The notes below the pieces were generated by a model. That model worked only from the letters and a program-made list of their open reading frames with translations. It made no database searches and was not told the DNA's origin. The position numbers and the translations under genes are program-made. 64,000 bases of DNA from Desulfovibrio inopinatus DSM 10711 (lineage in GTDB: Bacteria; Desulfobacterota; Desulfovibrionia; Desulfovibrionales; Desulfovibrionaceae): assembly GCF_000429305.1 (NCBI RefSeq), contig NZ_AUBP01000002.1, positions 372,001-436,000 of the forward strand, written 5' to 3'. Numbering within the stretch: position 1 is the stretch's first letter; every line of letters starts with the position of its first letter. Positions 9,933 to 17,305 of the stretch are shown one piece after another.

Positions 9933-11024
9933 ATGCCTGCTCCCATACAAACTCTTTGTTGTGGCACTCGTTTTGGTCAGGTTTACCTTGAAGGGCTACG
10001 CCTTGCCCCAGACTTCGCTTTGGCCGGTATATTAGCACGAGGGAACTCACGTTCGCAGCAATTAGCTCAAAAGTATGGTGTTCCTCTGTATACCTCTCTT
10101 GACCATATCCCTCGTCATATTGAAGCAGCGTGCGTGGTTATACGGTCTTCCATAGTGGGAGGAGCGGGAACGGAGATTGCGTTGTCTTTATTGCGTCGAG
10201 GTATCCATGTTATCCAAGAGCATCCAATGCATCCTCGTGAAGTGGAAACATGTCAGCAAACTGCATTACGTGCAGGATGTGTACATTATTTGAATACACA
10301 TCATGTGCATATGGGGGAAACTCAAAAATTTTTGCGTCTTGTTCACGAGATTCAACAAGAGCAGCCCATATGTTTCATCAACGCTCTTTGTGGGGTCCAA
10401 GTATTATGCTCGTTGCTGGACATCATAGGAATGGCTGTCGGCACGGTGACGCCGTATGCTTTTGAAGAGTACAGTCCGGGGCTGGAGCATGTCTTAGCTG
10501 CCTGTGATGTAGAAGCATTTCCTTACGAAGTATTGCGGGGACATATTGCGGGGACGCCTGTAACCTTGGGAGTTCAAAACTATTACGACTCCACTGACCC
10601 TGACAATAATGCCGCCATTCTGCATCGAATGACAGTCGGATTCCCTTCGGGAAATTTAACACTGCAAAGTGCTGCCGGGCCTCTTCTCTGGTCGGATAGA
10701 CTGCATTTCTCCCGCGATATTTTTGATATGGAAAATACGCTCCATCCTTACAATCCTATTTCCAGATTGCTTTCCGACTCGGAAGGTCCATCCCTTTCTC
10801 ATCTTGTGGAGGAACAATGGCCGCAGGCTGTCGCACATGCTCTACAAGAATTTCATTCGATCATCACAGATCAAGGCTCGCTTTTCAATCGCTACGCATA
10901 TGCGAAGGCCCTTTGTTCTATGTGGGCAGAACGCATGCAAAAACTCGGTGCACCTCGTTTGATTCAATTGACGCCTCCCCCCAGGCAATTACCGAAAGTT
11001 ATTGAAGCATATCTAAAAAAATAA
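9933..11024 (+). CDS. Thiazolinyl imide reductase (PchG/Irp3 family)
   Basis: A 363-residue Gfo/Idh/MocA-like oxidoreductase that matches the PchG/Irp3/YbtU family by several local motifs: CCGTRFGQVYLEGL at the N-terminus (in place of a classical GxGxxG), a QEHPMHP segment, and the following NTHHVHM stretch. In pyochelin and yersiniabactin synthesis this enzyme reduces a carrier-bound thiazoline to a thiazolidine with NADPH, acting in trans on the NRPS. The start at 9933 is supported by AGGAGG at 9918-9923. The ATG at 9906 lies inside the previous gene. The stop of the upstream gene (9926-9928) is 4 bases away. Its presence is the strongest sign that the cluster makes a reduced thiazoline product. 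Confidence 0.93.
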   Translation: MPAPIQTLCCGTRFGQVYLEGLRLAPDFALAGILARGNSRSQQLAQKYGVPLYTSLDHIPRHIEAACVVIRSSIVGGAGTEIALSLLRRGIHVIQEHPMHPREVETCQQTALRAGCVHYLNTHHVHMGETQKFLRLVHEIQQEQPICFINALCGVQVLCSLLDIIGMAVGTVTPYAFEEYSPGLEHVLAACDVEAFPYEVLRGHIAGTPVTLGVQNYYDSTDPDNNAAILHRMTVGFPSGNLTLQSAAGPLLWSDRLHFSRDIFDMENTLHPYNPISRLLSDSEGPSLSHLVEEQWPQAVAHALQEFHSIITDQGSLFNRYAYAKALCSMWAERMQKLGAPRLIQLTPPPRQLPKVIEAYLKK

Positions 11025-11067
11025 AGCACTCTGATGTCTTATTTGGTCAGTGTTCAGAGGAGAGATT

Positions 11068-11865
11068 ATGAGTTCTTGGATTTGTGCAGATGTGTCTGCA
11101 GATGCAGAGATGCGACTCTTTTGCATTCCGTATGCCGGTGCCGGAGCTTCTTTGTATCGAAGTTGGAGTCACATTTTTTCTCCATCAATTCAGGTCTGCC
11201 CGGTACAACTCCCCGGAAGAGAAGAGCGGCTAGGAGAATCCTGCCATACGACAGTAGCTACGCTCGTAGAAGGACTCATGGGAGAGTTGGTTTTTTATCT
11301 TGATAGGCCATATGCACTTTTTGGACATAGCATGGGATCTAAAATAGCTTTTGAATTGTGCCGGGCTCTTCAGGAAGCCGGCCATGTTCTTCCTGAAATT
11401 CTTGTCGTTTCGGCGTGCCGGGCGCCACACCTCCCGGAGCCTGCCCCGATTCATGATTTACCTCAAGATGACTTTGTATCCGGTTTAAAACGCTACTCCG
11501 ACGATGTTACTTTGTTGGAAGAGAATCCGGAATTACTGGAACTTTTGCTCCCACTGCTTCGGGCGGATTTCTTGGCAGATGAAAGTTATACTTTCAATGG
11601 TGACGGTGTCCTTCCTCTTCCTATTCAAGCTTTTTACGGTACGAACGATCCAGAAGCTACGTTACCGGAAGTACGTGCATGGGGTTTATACTCCACAATG
11701 GAACTCACACTTACTGCAGTGGATGGCAACCATCTTTTTGTTCGAGACAAAAAAGATGATGTTGTCTCTGTGCTTAACTCTCAATTGCAGAACATCATAC
11801 TCAAAGATAGGGCTTGTAAAAATAAACGTAAGCCACTTCATGAAACGACTATGAACACCTGGTGA
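11068..11865 (+). CDS. Type II thioesterase (YbtT/GrsT family)
   Basis: A 265-residue alpha/beta hydrolase. Motifs: CIPYAGAGAS near the N-terminus (oxyanion region), PGREERL, the nucleophile elbow GHSMGS with a normal serine, an acidic residue in GTNDPEA, and His in GNHLFV. These are the marks of stand-alone type II thioesterases that remove misprimed acyl or aminoacyl groups from carrier domains. The start is set by AGAGGAGAG just upstream of the ATG at 11068; the ATG at 11050 lacks a ribosome site. It follows the reductase by 43 bases and is likely in the same operon. Contrast with the terminal thioesterase of the NRPS, which has Cys in the same position. Confidence 0.93.
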   Translation: MSSWICADVSADAEMRLFCIPYAGAGASLYRSWSHIFSPSIQVCPVQLPGREERLGESCHTTVATLVEGLMGELVFYLDRPYALFGHSMGSKIAFELCRALQEAGHVLPEILVVSACRAPHLPEPAPIHDLPQDDFVSGLKRYSDDVTLLEENPELLELLLPLLRADFLADESYTFNGDGVLPLPIQAFYGTNDPEATLPEVRAWGLYSTMELTLTAVDGNHLFVRDKKDDVVSVLNSQLQNIILKDRACKNKRKPLHETTMNTW

Positions 11866-11904
11866 GAAAAGAACACGGTTCTGCATTATTCTACTTTGTC
11901 CAGT

Positions 11905-11929
11905 TGATTTAATATCATTTCTTAAATCA
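11905..11929. promoter_or_regulatory. Inverted repeat before the AraC-type gene
   Basis: TGATTTAA (11905-11912) and TTAAATCA (11922-11929) form an 8-bp inverted repeat with a 9-base centre in the 86-base gap between the thioesterase and the AraC-type gene. It could be an autoregulatory operator or a small hairpin before the Shine-Dalgarno AGGAG. There is no direct evidence of binding. Confidence 0.4.
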
Positions 11930-11951
11930 GAGGAGTAAAGGAGACGATGCG

Positions 11952-12326
11952 ATGCAAAATACATCTCTCATCACTTCAACGGCATGTTCACAATCAACGG
12001 CACAAGCCGTCGCTGAGGTAGCAAGCATTTTACGTGATAATATTGAAGCACCTCCACGTCTGGTAGAGCTTGCTCGTCGGGTCGGTTTTTCTGCCCCTCG
12101 CCTGAATCGTGAATTTCGTCGAATTTTTGGTACGACCGTCTTTGGGTATTTGCGTATTCTTCGCTTGGAAGAGGCCAGAAATTTACTAGAAAATAGCGAT
12201 ATTAATATTACTGAGGCGGCATTTAGTGTCGGCTATCAAAGCCTTCCTTCATTTAGCCAGGCGTTTCGCGGTTATTTTGGCATGAGTCCACGACAATACC
12301 GCAACGACATACGAAGGATTTCGTAA
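11952..12326 (+). CDS. AraC-type regulator, DNA-binding domain only (PchR-like)
   Basis: 124 residues that make up little more than the double helix-turn-helix AraC domain: PRLVELARRVGFSAPRLNRE is the first helix-turn-helix, FGTTVFGYLR the linker, and NITEAAFSVGYQSLPSFSQA the second. The linker and helices resemble PchR/YbtA, the activators of pyochelin and yersiniabactin genes. Those proteins have an additional N-terminal ligand-sensing domain of about 170 residues that is absent here; the gene upstream leaves no room for it. The size is like MarA/SoxS. The start follows AAAGGAG. It may be an activator without its own effector domain or a remnant of a longer gene. It probably controls this cluster (inference from position). 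Confidence 0.85.
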   Translation: MQNTSLITSTACSQSTAQAVAEVASILRDNIEAPPRLVELARRVGFSAPRLNREFRRIFGTTVFGYLRILRLEEARNLLENSDINITEAAFSVGYQSLPSFSQAFRGYFGMSPRQYRNDIRRIS

Positions 12327-12474
12327 ATTATAAATAATGCCACAACGTGTCCCTTCGAAATCAGACCATGTTCTATTAACGTTTGGTGCTGAATTCACGT
12401 ATGAATTCCATCTTGGAGCTATCATCGGGGGGCAGAGTTGACGTTCAAGCGATCGAATTCGTTGATAAGAGCCA

Positions 12475-12727
12475 CTAACAAAACCGAAAAATAATGACAG
12501 AGCAAGCCAAGGAACACGGTGCAAGATAGGCGTTGGCACTTCTTTTATAGCGAATGCGTAGCTTCCGAGAGCGATTGAGCCAGGATAATGCCCGCTCCAC
12601 AACCCAGCGATGACGACCAAGGCGTCCAGAGGATTCGATTCCTCATCTTGCAATCCGTAGAACGATTCCCTTTTTCCGGCAATATTCTCTAGAGGCAGAA
12701 AATTTGTCCCCCCTTGTCTGCATGGAG
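12475..12727 (-). pseudogene. Remnant of an IS5-family transposase (C-terminal part)
   Basis: The minus strand encodes the conserved C-terminus of an IS5-type transposase: GRLGRHRWVVERALSWLN, then RSRKLRIRYKRSANAYL, ending at a TAG at 12475-12477. Upstream, a TGA interrupts the segment between RIAR and GIESS, and the LHADKG motif (about 12711-12727) is in another frame, shifted at a run of six Gs. The N-terminal part is missing; the IS256 element starts 26 bases beyond. The piece is therefore dead: truncated, with one nonsense and one frameshift mutation. The remnant was recognised by reading three frames, as no single open frame covers it. Confidence 0.8.
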
Positions 12728-12753
12728 TTTGTACGTGATCCTGCTACAAGAAA

Positions 12754-12779
12754 GGAGTTATACCCAAAAGTGGTGTTTG
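12754..12779. repeat. Left terminal inverted repeat of the IS256 element
   Basis: 26 bases that match the reverse complement of 14122-14147 at 23 positions (differences at positions 10, 11 and 16). It starts GGAGTTATA and ends GTGGTGTTTG. Confidence 0.9.
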
Positions 12780-12790
12780 AAGAGGGAGGA

Positions 12791-12855
12791 GGGGTGACGT
12801 ACCCTGTCGGGTGAGAATCCACTATGGAAACCGACAAACTGGAGGTACGTCCCCC
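12791..12855 (+). promoter_or_regulatory. Hairpin that can mask the transposase ribosome site
   Basis: GGGG-T-GACGTACC (12791-12803) can pair with GGTACGTC-CCCC (12844-12855), directly before the ATG at 12856. An inner stem TGTCGG (12805-12810) pairs with CCGACA (12831-12836). The Shine-Dalgarno GGAGG (12841-12845) lies partly in the outer stem and partly in the internal loop. Transcripts entering from outside would carry both arms and hide the start; a transcript starting inside the element after the left arm would not. This mechanism is known in other insertion sequences such as IS10 and IS50; here it is inferred. Confidence 0.6.
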
Positions 12856-14118
12856 ATGAGCAAGGATAGTATTTCGATCTTTGAGGAGCAAGCTGCAAAG
12901 CGGGATATGTTGACAGAATTGGCTCGGCAAGGAGCAATGCAGATTTTGGCGCAAGCTCTTGAAATCGAAGTTCAAGAACTATTGGAACGTGTTGCTCAGC
13001 CTCTCGCTGACGGTAAAAAGGGCGTTGTCCGAAACGGTTATCTCCCTGAACGTGATATTATTACTGGAGCGGGCCCGGTCCCAGTGAAGGTGCCGAAGGT
13101 TCGCGACAGAACTGGCAACGGGATCAAATTCACCTCCAAACTTGTTCCGCCGTATCTGAAGCGTACGGAGAGCGTCGAAGATTTTTTACCTTTGCTGTAC
13201 CTGCACGGCATTTCCACCGGCGATTTTAAAGAGGTTTTGACGGCTTTGTTCGGAGATAAAGCGCAAGGGTTGTCTTCAAGCAGTATCGGCCGATTGAAGC
13301 AACAATGGCAGAGCGAACATCAGAAATGGAACAAACGTTCCTTAAAGGGACACCATTATATCTACATCTGGGCTGACGGCATATACTTCAATATTCGGGC
13401 TGATGATGACCGCCAATGTATCCTCGTGGTCATTGGTGCTACGACGGATGGTCGCAAAGAGCTTCTTGCCGTGGAAGACGGGTTCCGTGAGTCCGAGCAA
13501 AGCTGGTACGAATTGCTCGTCGATCTCAAAACTCGTGGTCTGGAAATCCCTCCCAGCTTGGCTATTGCAGACGGTGCCCTCGGTTTTTGGGCGGCATTGC
13601 GTAAACTCTTTCCTGGAACCAAGCAGCAACGCTATTGGGTTCACAAAACGGCCAATGTTCTCAATAAGCTGCCTAAATCCATTCAAGAAAATGCCAAGGC
13701 CGGTTTGCATGAAATCTGGATGGCCGCAACGCACGAGGAGGCGAACAAGGCTTTCGATTTGTTTCTCAAAAAGTACGAAGACAAATATCCCAAGGCTGCG
13801 CAATGTCTCAAAAAGGACAGAGAGGAACTCTTGGTCTTCTATGGTTTTCCAGCGGAACACTGGGCGCACATCCGGACGACCAACCCGATTGAATCGACCT
13901 TTGCCACAGTTCGATTACGGACGAGTAAAATCAGGGGCTGTGTTTCGCGGGATACGGTCCTGGCAATGATCTTCAAGCTGGTTCAATCCGCACAACAAAG
14001 CTGGCGCCGATTACGCGGATATAAACTGCTCGACAAACTGATTACTGGTACGAAATTCGTCAACGGCGAAGAAGTCTTGGCTGAGGACATGGATGAATCT
14101 GGCAGGGAAGCCGCCTGA
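12856..14118 (+). CDS. IS256-family transposase (mutator type)
   Basis: 420 residues, full length for the family. DDE residues are Asp174 (WADGIY), Asp239 (IADGAL) and Glu346 (TTNPIEST). The start at 12856 follows GGAGG; the longer frame from 12811 would begin inside the 5' hairpin and lacks a ribosome site. The gene appears intact, so the element may still be active. It sits between the metallophore cluster and a tRNA gene, next to a dead IS5 remnant. Confidence 0.95.
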   Translation: MSKDSISIFEEQAAKRDMLTELARQGAMQILAQALEIEVQELLERVAQPLADGKKGVVRNGYLPERDIITGAGPVPVKVPKVRDRTGNGIKFTSKLVPPYLKRTESVEDFLPLLYLHGISTGDFKEVLTALFGDKAQGLSSSSIGRLKQQWQSEHQKWNKRSLKGHHYIYIWADGIYFNIRADDDRQCILVVIGATTDGRKELLAVEDGFRESEQSWYELLVDLKTRGLEIPPSLAIADGALGFWAALRKLFPGTKQQRYWVHKTANVLNKLPKSIQENAKAGLHEIWMAATHEEANKAFDLFLKKYEDKYPKAAQCLKKDREELLVFYGFPAEHWAHIRTTNPIESTFATVRLRTSKIRGCVSRDTVLAMIFKLVQSAQQSWRRLRGYKLLDKLITGTKFVNGEEVLAEDMDESGREAA

Positions 14119-14121
14119 CCA

Positions 14122-14147
14122 CAAACACCACATTTGACTATAACTCC
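14122..14147. repeat. Right terminal inverted repeat of the IS256 element
   Basis: 26 bases inverted relative to 12754-12779, beginning 3 bases after the transposase stop codon. Confidence 0.9.
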
Positions 14148-14239
14148 ATAGACCTGCAGATCCTACCTTAATTTTGCCGGTCGGTGGTTTAAAGATGGGG
14201 GGAAGCGGTTCTCCCGGTTCACCGGCGGGTTCACCGCAA

Positions 14240-14276
14240 AAGAAAAGGCCCGATTATCTTGAAGGATAACCGGGCC
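14240..14276 (-). terminator. Rho-independent terminator of the tRNA-Ala gene
   Basis: On the minus strand GGCCCGGTTATC pairs with GATAATCGGGCC (14247-14276, one G-T pair) around a 6-base loop, followed by TTTTCTTTT. It lies 18 bases past the tRNA 3' end. Confidence 0.85.
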
Positions 14277-14294
14277 AATGTATTGGAAATTTTC

Positions 14295-14370
<76 letters not shown>

Positions 14371-14895
14371 GAACGAGGTGTGTGTATATGTTTGGATGGG
14401 GGGGAGTGTCAAGTTGGTTTTTTGTTTTTAGGAAAAAAAATTTCATTGAGAAAAAAATATGTCCGAGGAGATCGTGTTTAATGGGATTACCCGGGATTAT
14501 TCCGGGTTGAAGCGGATAAGGAAGGATCTGCTGCCTCGTAAGTCATGTTGCTCCATATGATGTACGATGATGGAATATATCTTGTGTGTTCGTTAAATGT
14601 GTTTTTTATGTTACAGTGATAATTTTTTGTAATGCAAAATTTGAATTTGCAAATTTGACAATCGTATTTCTTTGTGCTTACCATTTGACCACTGCAAAGA
14701 TATATTTGTCATTTTTCATTATTTGCACAAAAAAATATTATTATATCAATCACAACATTCAATAATTATGTTGTATTGTGTGTAATAGTATTATTATTGC
14801 ATTTGATTTTTGATGTATGAAGTGGTGTTCATAGTATGAATATGCCGTTGCGGTGTTGTTTCATACTTTTATTGTCCTCTAACAAAGGAGTTGCT
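14371..14895. other. AT-rich intergenic region
   Basis: About 525 bases without a convincing gene between the tRNA and the first methyltransferase. The second half is strikingly AT-rich. An imperfect hairpin ACCCGG-gattatt-CCGGGT lies near 14488-14507. A 33-codon frame at 14459 has no ribosome site. The promoter for the methyltransferase pair should be in the last 200 bases, but no clear -35/-10 pair could be chosen. Confidence 0.6.
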
Positions 14896-15528
14896 ATGTC
14901 GCGTCATGATATTTGGGATGCTACATATGTTGCTAAAAATTCTGAAGAATTGAGCTGTGCCTATGATAAATGGGCATGCGATTATGATCGAGATACTTTG
15001 CATGGGATGGGCTATGTGGGGCCGGCTTTGGCTTGCAAAGTTCTGGATTCGTATTTGGAATCGCCTAAAAGCCGCGTTCTCGATGCCGGATGTGGAACAG
15101 GTCTTGTTGGGGAAAAGCTTGCGGAAATGGGATATGATCGTCTGGAAGCTTTGGATTATTGTGATTCCATGTTGGAGCAAGCCAAAGCTAAAGACGTGTA
15201 TGGCCATCTGGTTCAAGGCGATATGAATGAATCGTTGAAATTCGCCGATAATAGTTATGATGCGACTATTTGTGTGGGCACTTTTACGTATGCCCACGTT
15301 GGACCACATGCCTTTGAGGAGTTCATTCGCATCACCAAGCCGAATGGCTACATTTGTTTTACTGTGCGCGATGGAGCGTATCAGGAGTATGACTATCGTA
15401 GCAAAATGGTGGAGCTTGAATCCAACGGAACATGGGAATTGCTCCAAATGCTTGATGAGGACTATCTCATCAAAGAAAAGGTCACCGCAAAATTTTGTAT
15501 CTACAAAGTTCTTGGAGGCCAGGCATGA
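14896..15528 (+). CDS. SAM-dependent methyltransferase, METTL27-like (first of a tandem pair)
   Basis: 210 residues. SAM-binding motif I is VLDAGCGTGLVGEKL, followed by ALDYCDSMLEQA (motif II region) and CVGTFTYAHV. The N-terminal AYDKWACDYDRDT is typical of class I methyltransferases related to METTL27 (Williams-Beuren region 27). The substrate is unknown. The start at 14896 has AAAGGAG at 14884-14890; the in-frame ATG at 14836 has none. Its stop overlaps the ATG of the next gene, which encodes a clear paralog along the whole length, so the two are co-translated and may act together or as a heterodimer (inference). Confidence 0.88.
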   Translation: MSRHDIWDATYVAKNSEELSCAYDKWACDYDRDTLHGMGYVGPALACKVLDSYLESPKSRVLDAGCGTGLVGEKLAEMGYDRLEALDYCDSMLEQAKAKDVYGHLVQGDMNESLKFADNSYDATICVGTFTYAHVGPHAFEEFIRITKPNGYICFTVRDGAYQEYDYRSKMVELESNGTWELLQMLDEDYLIKEKVTAKFCIYKVLGGQA

Positions 15529-16154
15529 GTATCACGAAAACCGAGATTCTTAATAAAGTCTACACGGCCGATAACCATGGCGACCTCATGGACGCATATA
15601 AACTCTGGGCTGCCGACTACGACAAAGATACCGTCGAAAAATTCGGTTATGTCGCATTTCTTGGTGCAGCAAAAGCCATGGCTCGGTTTGTTGACGACCC
15701 CAATTTGCGCATTCTTGACGCCGGCTGTGGAACTGGCCTTGTTGGAGTCGCTTTGAAAGAGCGCAACTTCACTAATATGGATGCGCTTGATTATTCGAAA
15801 GAGATGCTTGATGAAGCCGCCAAGACCGGCGTTTACAAAGACCATATTCAAGCAGACCTGTGCAAGTCGCTTGATATGGAAAACGACCGATACGATGCTA
15901 TCGTATGTGTAGGGACATTCACATACGGGCACGTTGGTCCTGATGCATTTGATGAGCTTGTTCGAGTCACCAAGCCCGGAGGCATTCTGTGTTTCACCAT
16001 TCGCGATGGAGCTTATGAAGAACATAACTATCGCGAACGCATGCTTGCTCTGGAAAAAAACGGAACTTGGGAGCTTCTGGAGATGCGGGACGAACCGTAC
16101 CTTGTTAAAGAAAACGCAAATTGCAAGCTCTGTACGTACCGCATCTCTGCCTAG
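15525..16154 (+). CDS. SAM-dependent methyltransferase, METTL27-like (second of a tandem pair)
   Basis: 209 residues and colinear with the upstream protein: AYKLWAADYDKDT at the N-terminus, ILDAGCGTGLVGVAL as SAM motif I, then ALDYSKEMLDEA, CVGTFTYGHVGP and FTIRDGAYEEHNYR. The start at 15525 overlaps the previous stop by ATGA and has GGAGG at 15514-15518. The pair probably arose by tandem duplication. The substrate cannot be told from sequence. The gene ends before a cruciform-forming repeat and the convergent PhzF gene. Confidence 0.88.
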   Translation: MSITKTEILNKVYTADNHGDLMDAYKLWAADYDKDTVEKFGYVAFLGAAKAMARFVDDPNLRILDAGCGTGLVGVALKERNFTNMDALDYSKEMLDEAAKTGVYKDHIQADLCKSLDMENDRYDAIVCVGTFTYGHVGPDAFDELVRVTKPGGILCFTIRDGAYEEHNYRERMLALEKNGTWELLEMRDEPYLVKENANCKLCTYRISA

Positions 16155-16185
16155 TTAAGTATTGGCATTCATTTTTTTCTTCCCT

Positions 16186-16260
16186 ATTCGAGGGGTGTTG
16201 AGAAATAACCCCAGTGGCAAGGGGGGAGGATTGGCATGACTCCCCCTTAGCCCCTCGAAT
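16186..16260. terminator. Nested inverted repeats between convergent genes
   Basis: ATTCGAGGGG (16186-16195) is perfectly complementary to CCCCTCGAAT (16251-16260). Inside it, AAGGGGGGAG (16219-16228) pairs with CTCCCCCTT (16240-16248) with one bulged G. A T-rich tract (16171-16179) precedes it. Placed between the convergent methyltransferase and PhzF genes, it probably ends transcription from both sides, although no T-run follows the stem directly. Confidence 0.5.
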
Positions 16261-16271
16261 CGATAAGACGA

Positions 16272-17096
16272 TCAGACGTCGAATTCAATTTCTCCGCGCA
16301 TAAAGGTCACAGCTTGACCGGCCATGGCAACTCTGCTGGATGTATCGCCCTGTGGTGACGGGAGGTATCGGCAAAGGAGGTCGCCGCCGCGTTTGGACTC
16401 TTGACGAGCACGCATATCGGTTTTGCCGAGTCGAGTGGACCAATAGGGGATGAGTGTTGAGTGGGCTGACCCCGTGACCGGGTCTTCTGGATCGCCACCA
16501 CACTTGGGTGCAAAAAAGCGAGAAATGAAATCGATATCGTTCGTACCTGGAGCCGTGGCGATAACGCCGAGACAATCGAGAGCTGCCGTTGCGGTCATGT
16601 CCGGTGTGAGGGCCAGGATTTCGGCGGGATCATTGAAGACAACCATCCAGTCTCGCGTTGCATAGCCTTGCGTCGGCGTGGCCCCCAAAGCATGAGACAC
16701 CGCGTCAAGCTCTTCTGCTGTCAGTGACCGGCCGATCCAGGCCGGAAAATCCATCCAAAAGAAATCACCTTCACGCTTAATGACGAGTGGGCCGCTTTGT
16801 GAAGCAAAAGTCACCGAAGGCCTCGTATATCCAAGTTGTGTGAAGAGAATATATGAGGATGCAAGCGTTGCATGACCACAGAGGTTGATTTCGAAAGCCG
16901 GTGTGAACCATCGAATGTGGCCTTGTCCATGTTCTTCGTCGATCGTGAAAAAAGCGGTTTCGGAAAGATTGTTTTCCGCTGCGATGGCTTGCATGACCTC
17001 ATCAGGAAGCCAGTTGTCCAGGGGACAAATCGCAGCCGGGTTCCCGGAAAAGACGCGATTGGTGAACGCATCGACATGATATATTGTGAGCTTCAT
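16272..17096 (-). CDS. PhzF family isomerase/epimerase
   Basis: 274 residues, the usual length of PhzF-like proteins, which share the diaminopimelate epimerase fold. The catalytic glutamate is Glu46 in NNLSETAF. Other family motifs are FSGNPAAIC, INLCGHAT and DPVTGSAH near residues 206-214. PhzF in phenazine synthesis isomerizes DHHA, but most homologs have unknown substrates, and no phenazine genes are near. The protein is complete and begins at ATG 17096. It is transcribed alone, away from the divergent glycosyltransferase gene. Confidence 0.93.
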   Translation of the reverse strand: MKLTIYHVDAFTNRVFSGNPAAICPLDNWLPDEVMQAIAAENNLSETAFFTIDEEHGQGHIRWFTPAFEINLCGHATLASSYILFTQLGYTRPSVTFASQSGPLVIKREGDFFWMDFPAWIGRSLTAEELDAVSHALGATPTQGYATRDWMVVFNDPAEILALTPDMTATAALDCLGVIATAPGTNDIDFISRFFAPKCGGDPEDPVTGSAHSTLIPYWSTRLGKTDMRARQESKRGGDLLCRYLPSPQGDTSSRVAMAGQAVTFMRGEIEFDV

Positions 17097-17305
17097 GGGA
17101 TATCCTCTCGGTTCGTGTTTGGCGTTATGAACTGCACGCTCAAGCGTATTGTCGTGATGGGTATACTCTCGATAAACAAACGAATTGGTATTGTGTTTAG
17201 AGGATTTCTCTGTGATCTGTCCACGATATGAAGCATGCCAGGTGCTTGCTCAGGATTCTTCCTTTGGGTAGTGAGCGTGCAGTTCGTTCAAAGAAGGGTA
17301 TGATT

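Larger units (their letters stand above)
12754..14147 (+). mobile_element. IS256-family insertion sequence, complete
   Basis: A 1394-bp element with one transposase gene. The ends are 26-bp imperfect inverted repeats at 12754-12779 and 14122-14147, both beginning GGAGTTATA when read inward, with 3 mismatches. Size and single DDE gene fit the IS256 family. No 8-9 bp target duplication is visible: the left flank reads acaagaaa and the right flank atagacct. This suggests a deletion or recombination after insertion. Confidence 0.9.

Noticed and set aside
12754-14147. Target site duplication of the IS256 element
   Set aside because: The 8-9 bases on either side differ (acaagaaa versus atagacct).
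14459-14560. 33-codon frame MSEEIVFNGITRDY...
   Set aside because: No ribosome site and no downstream context; too short to support.
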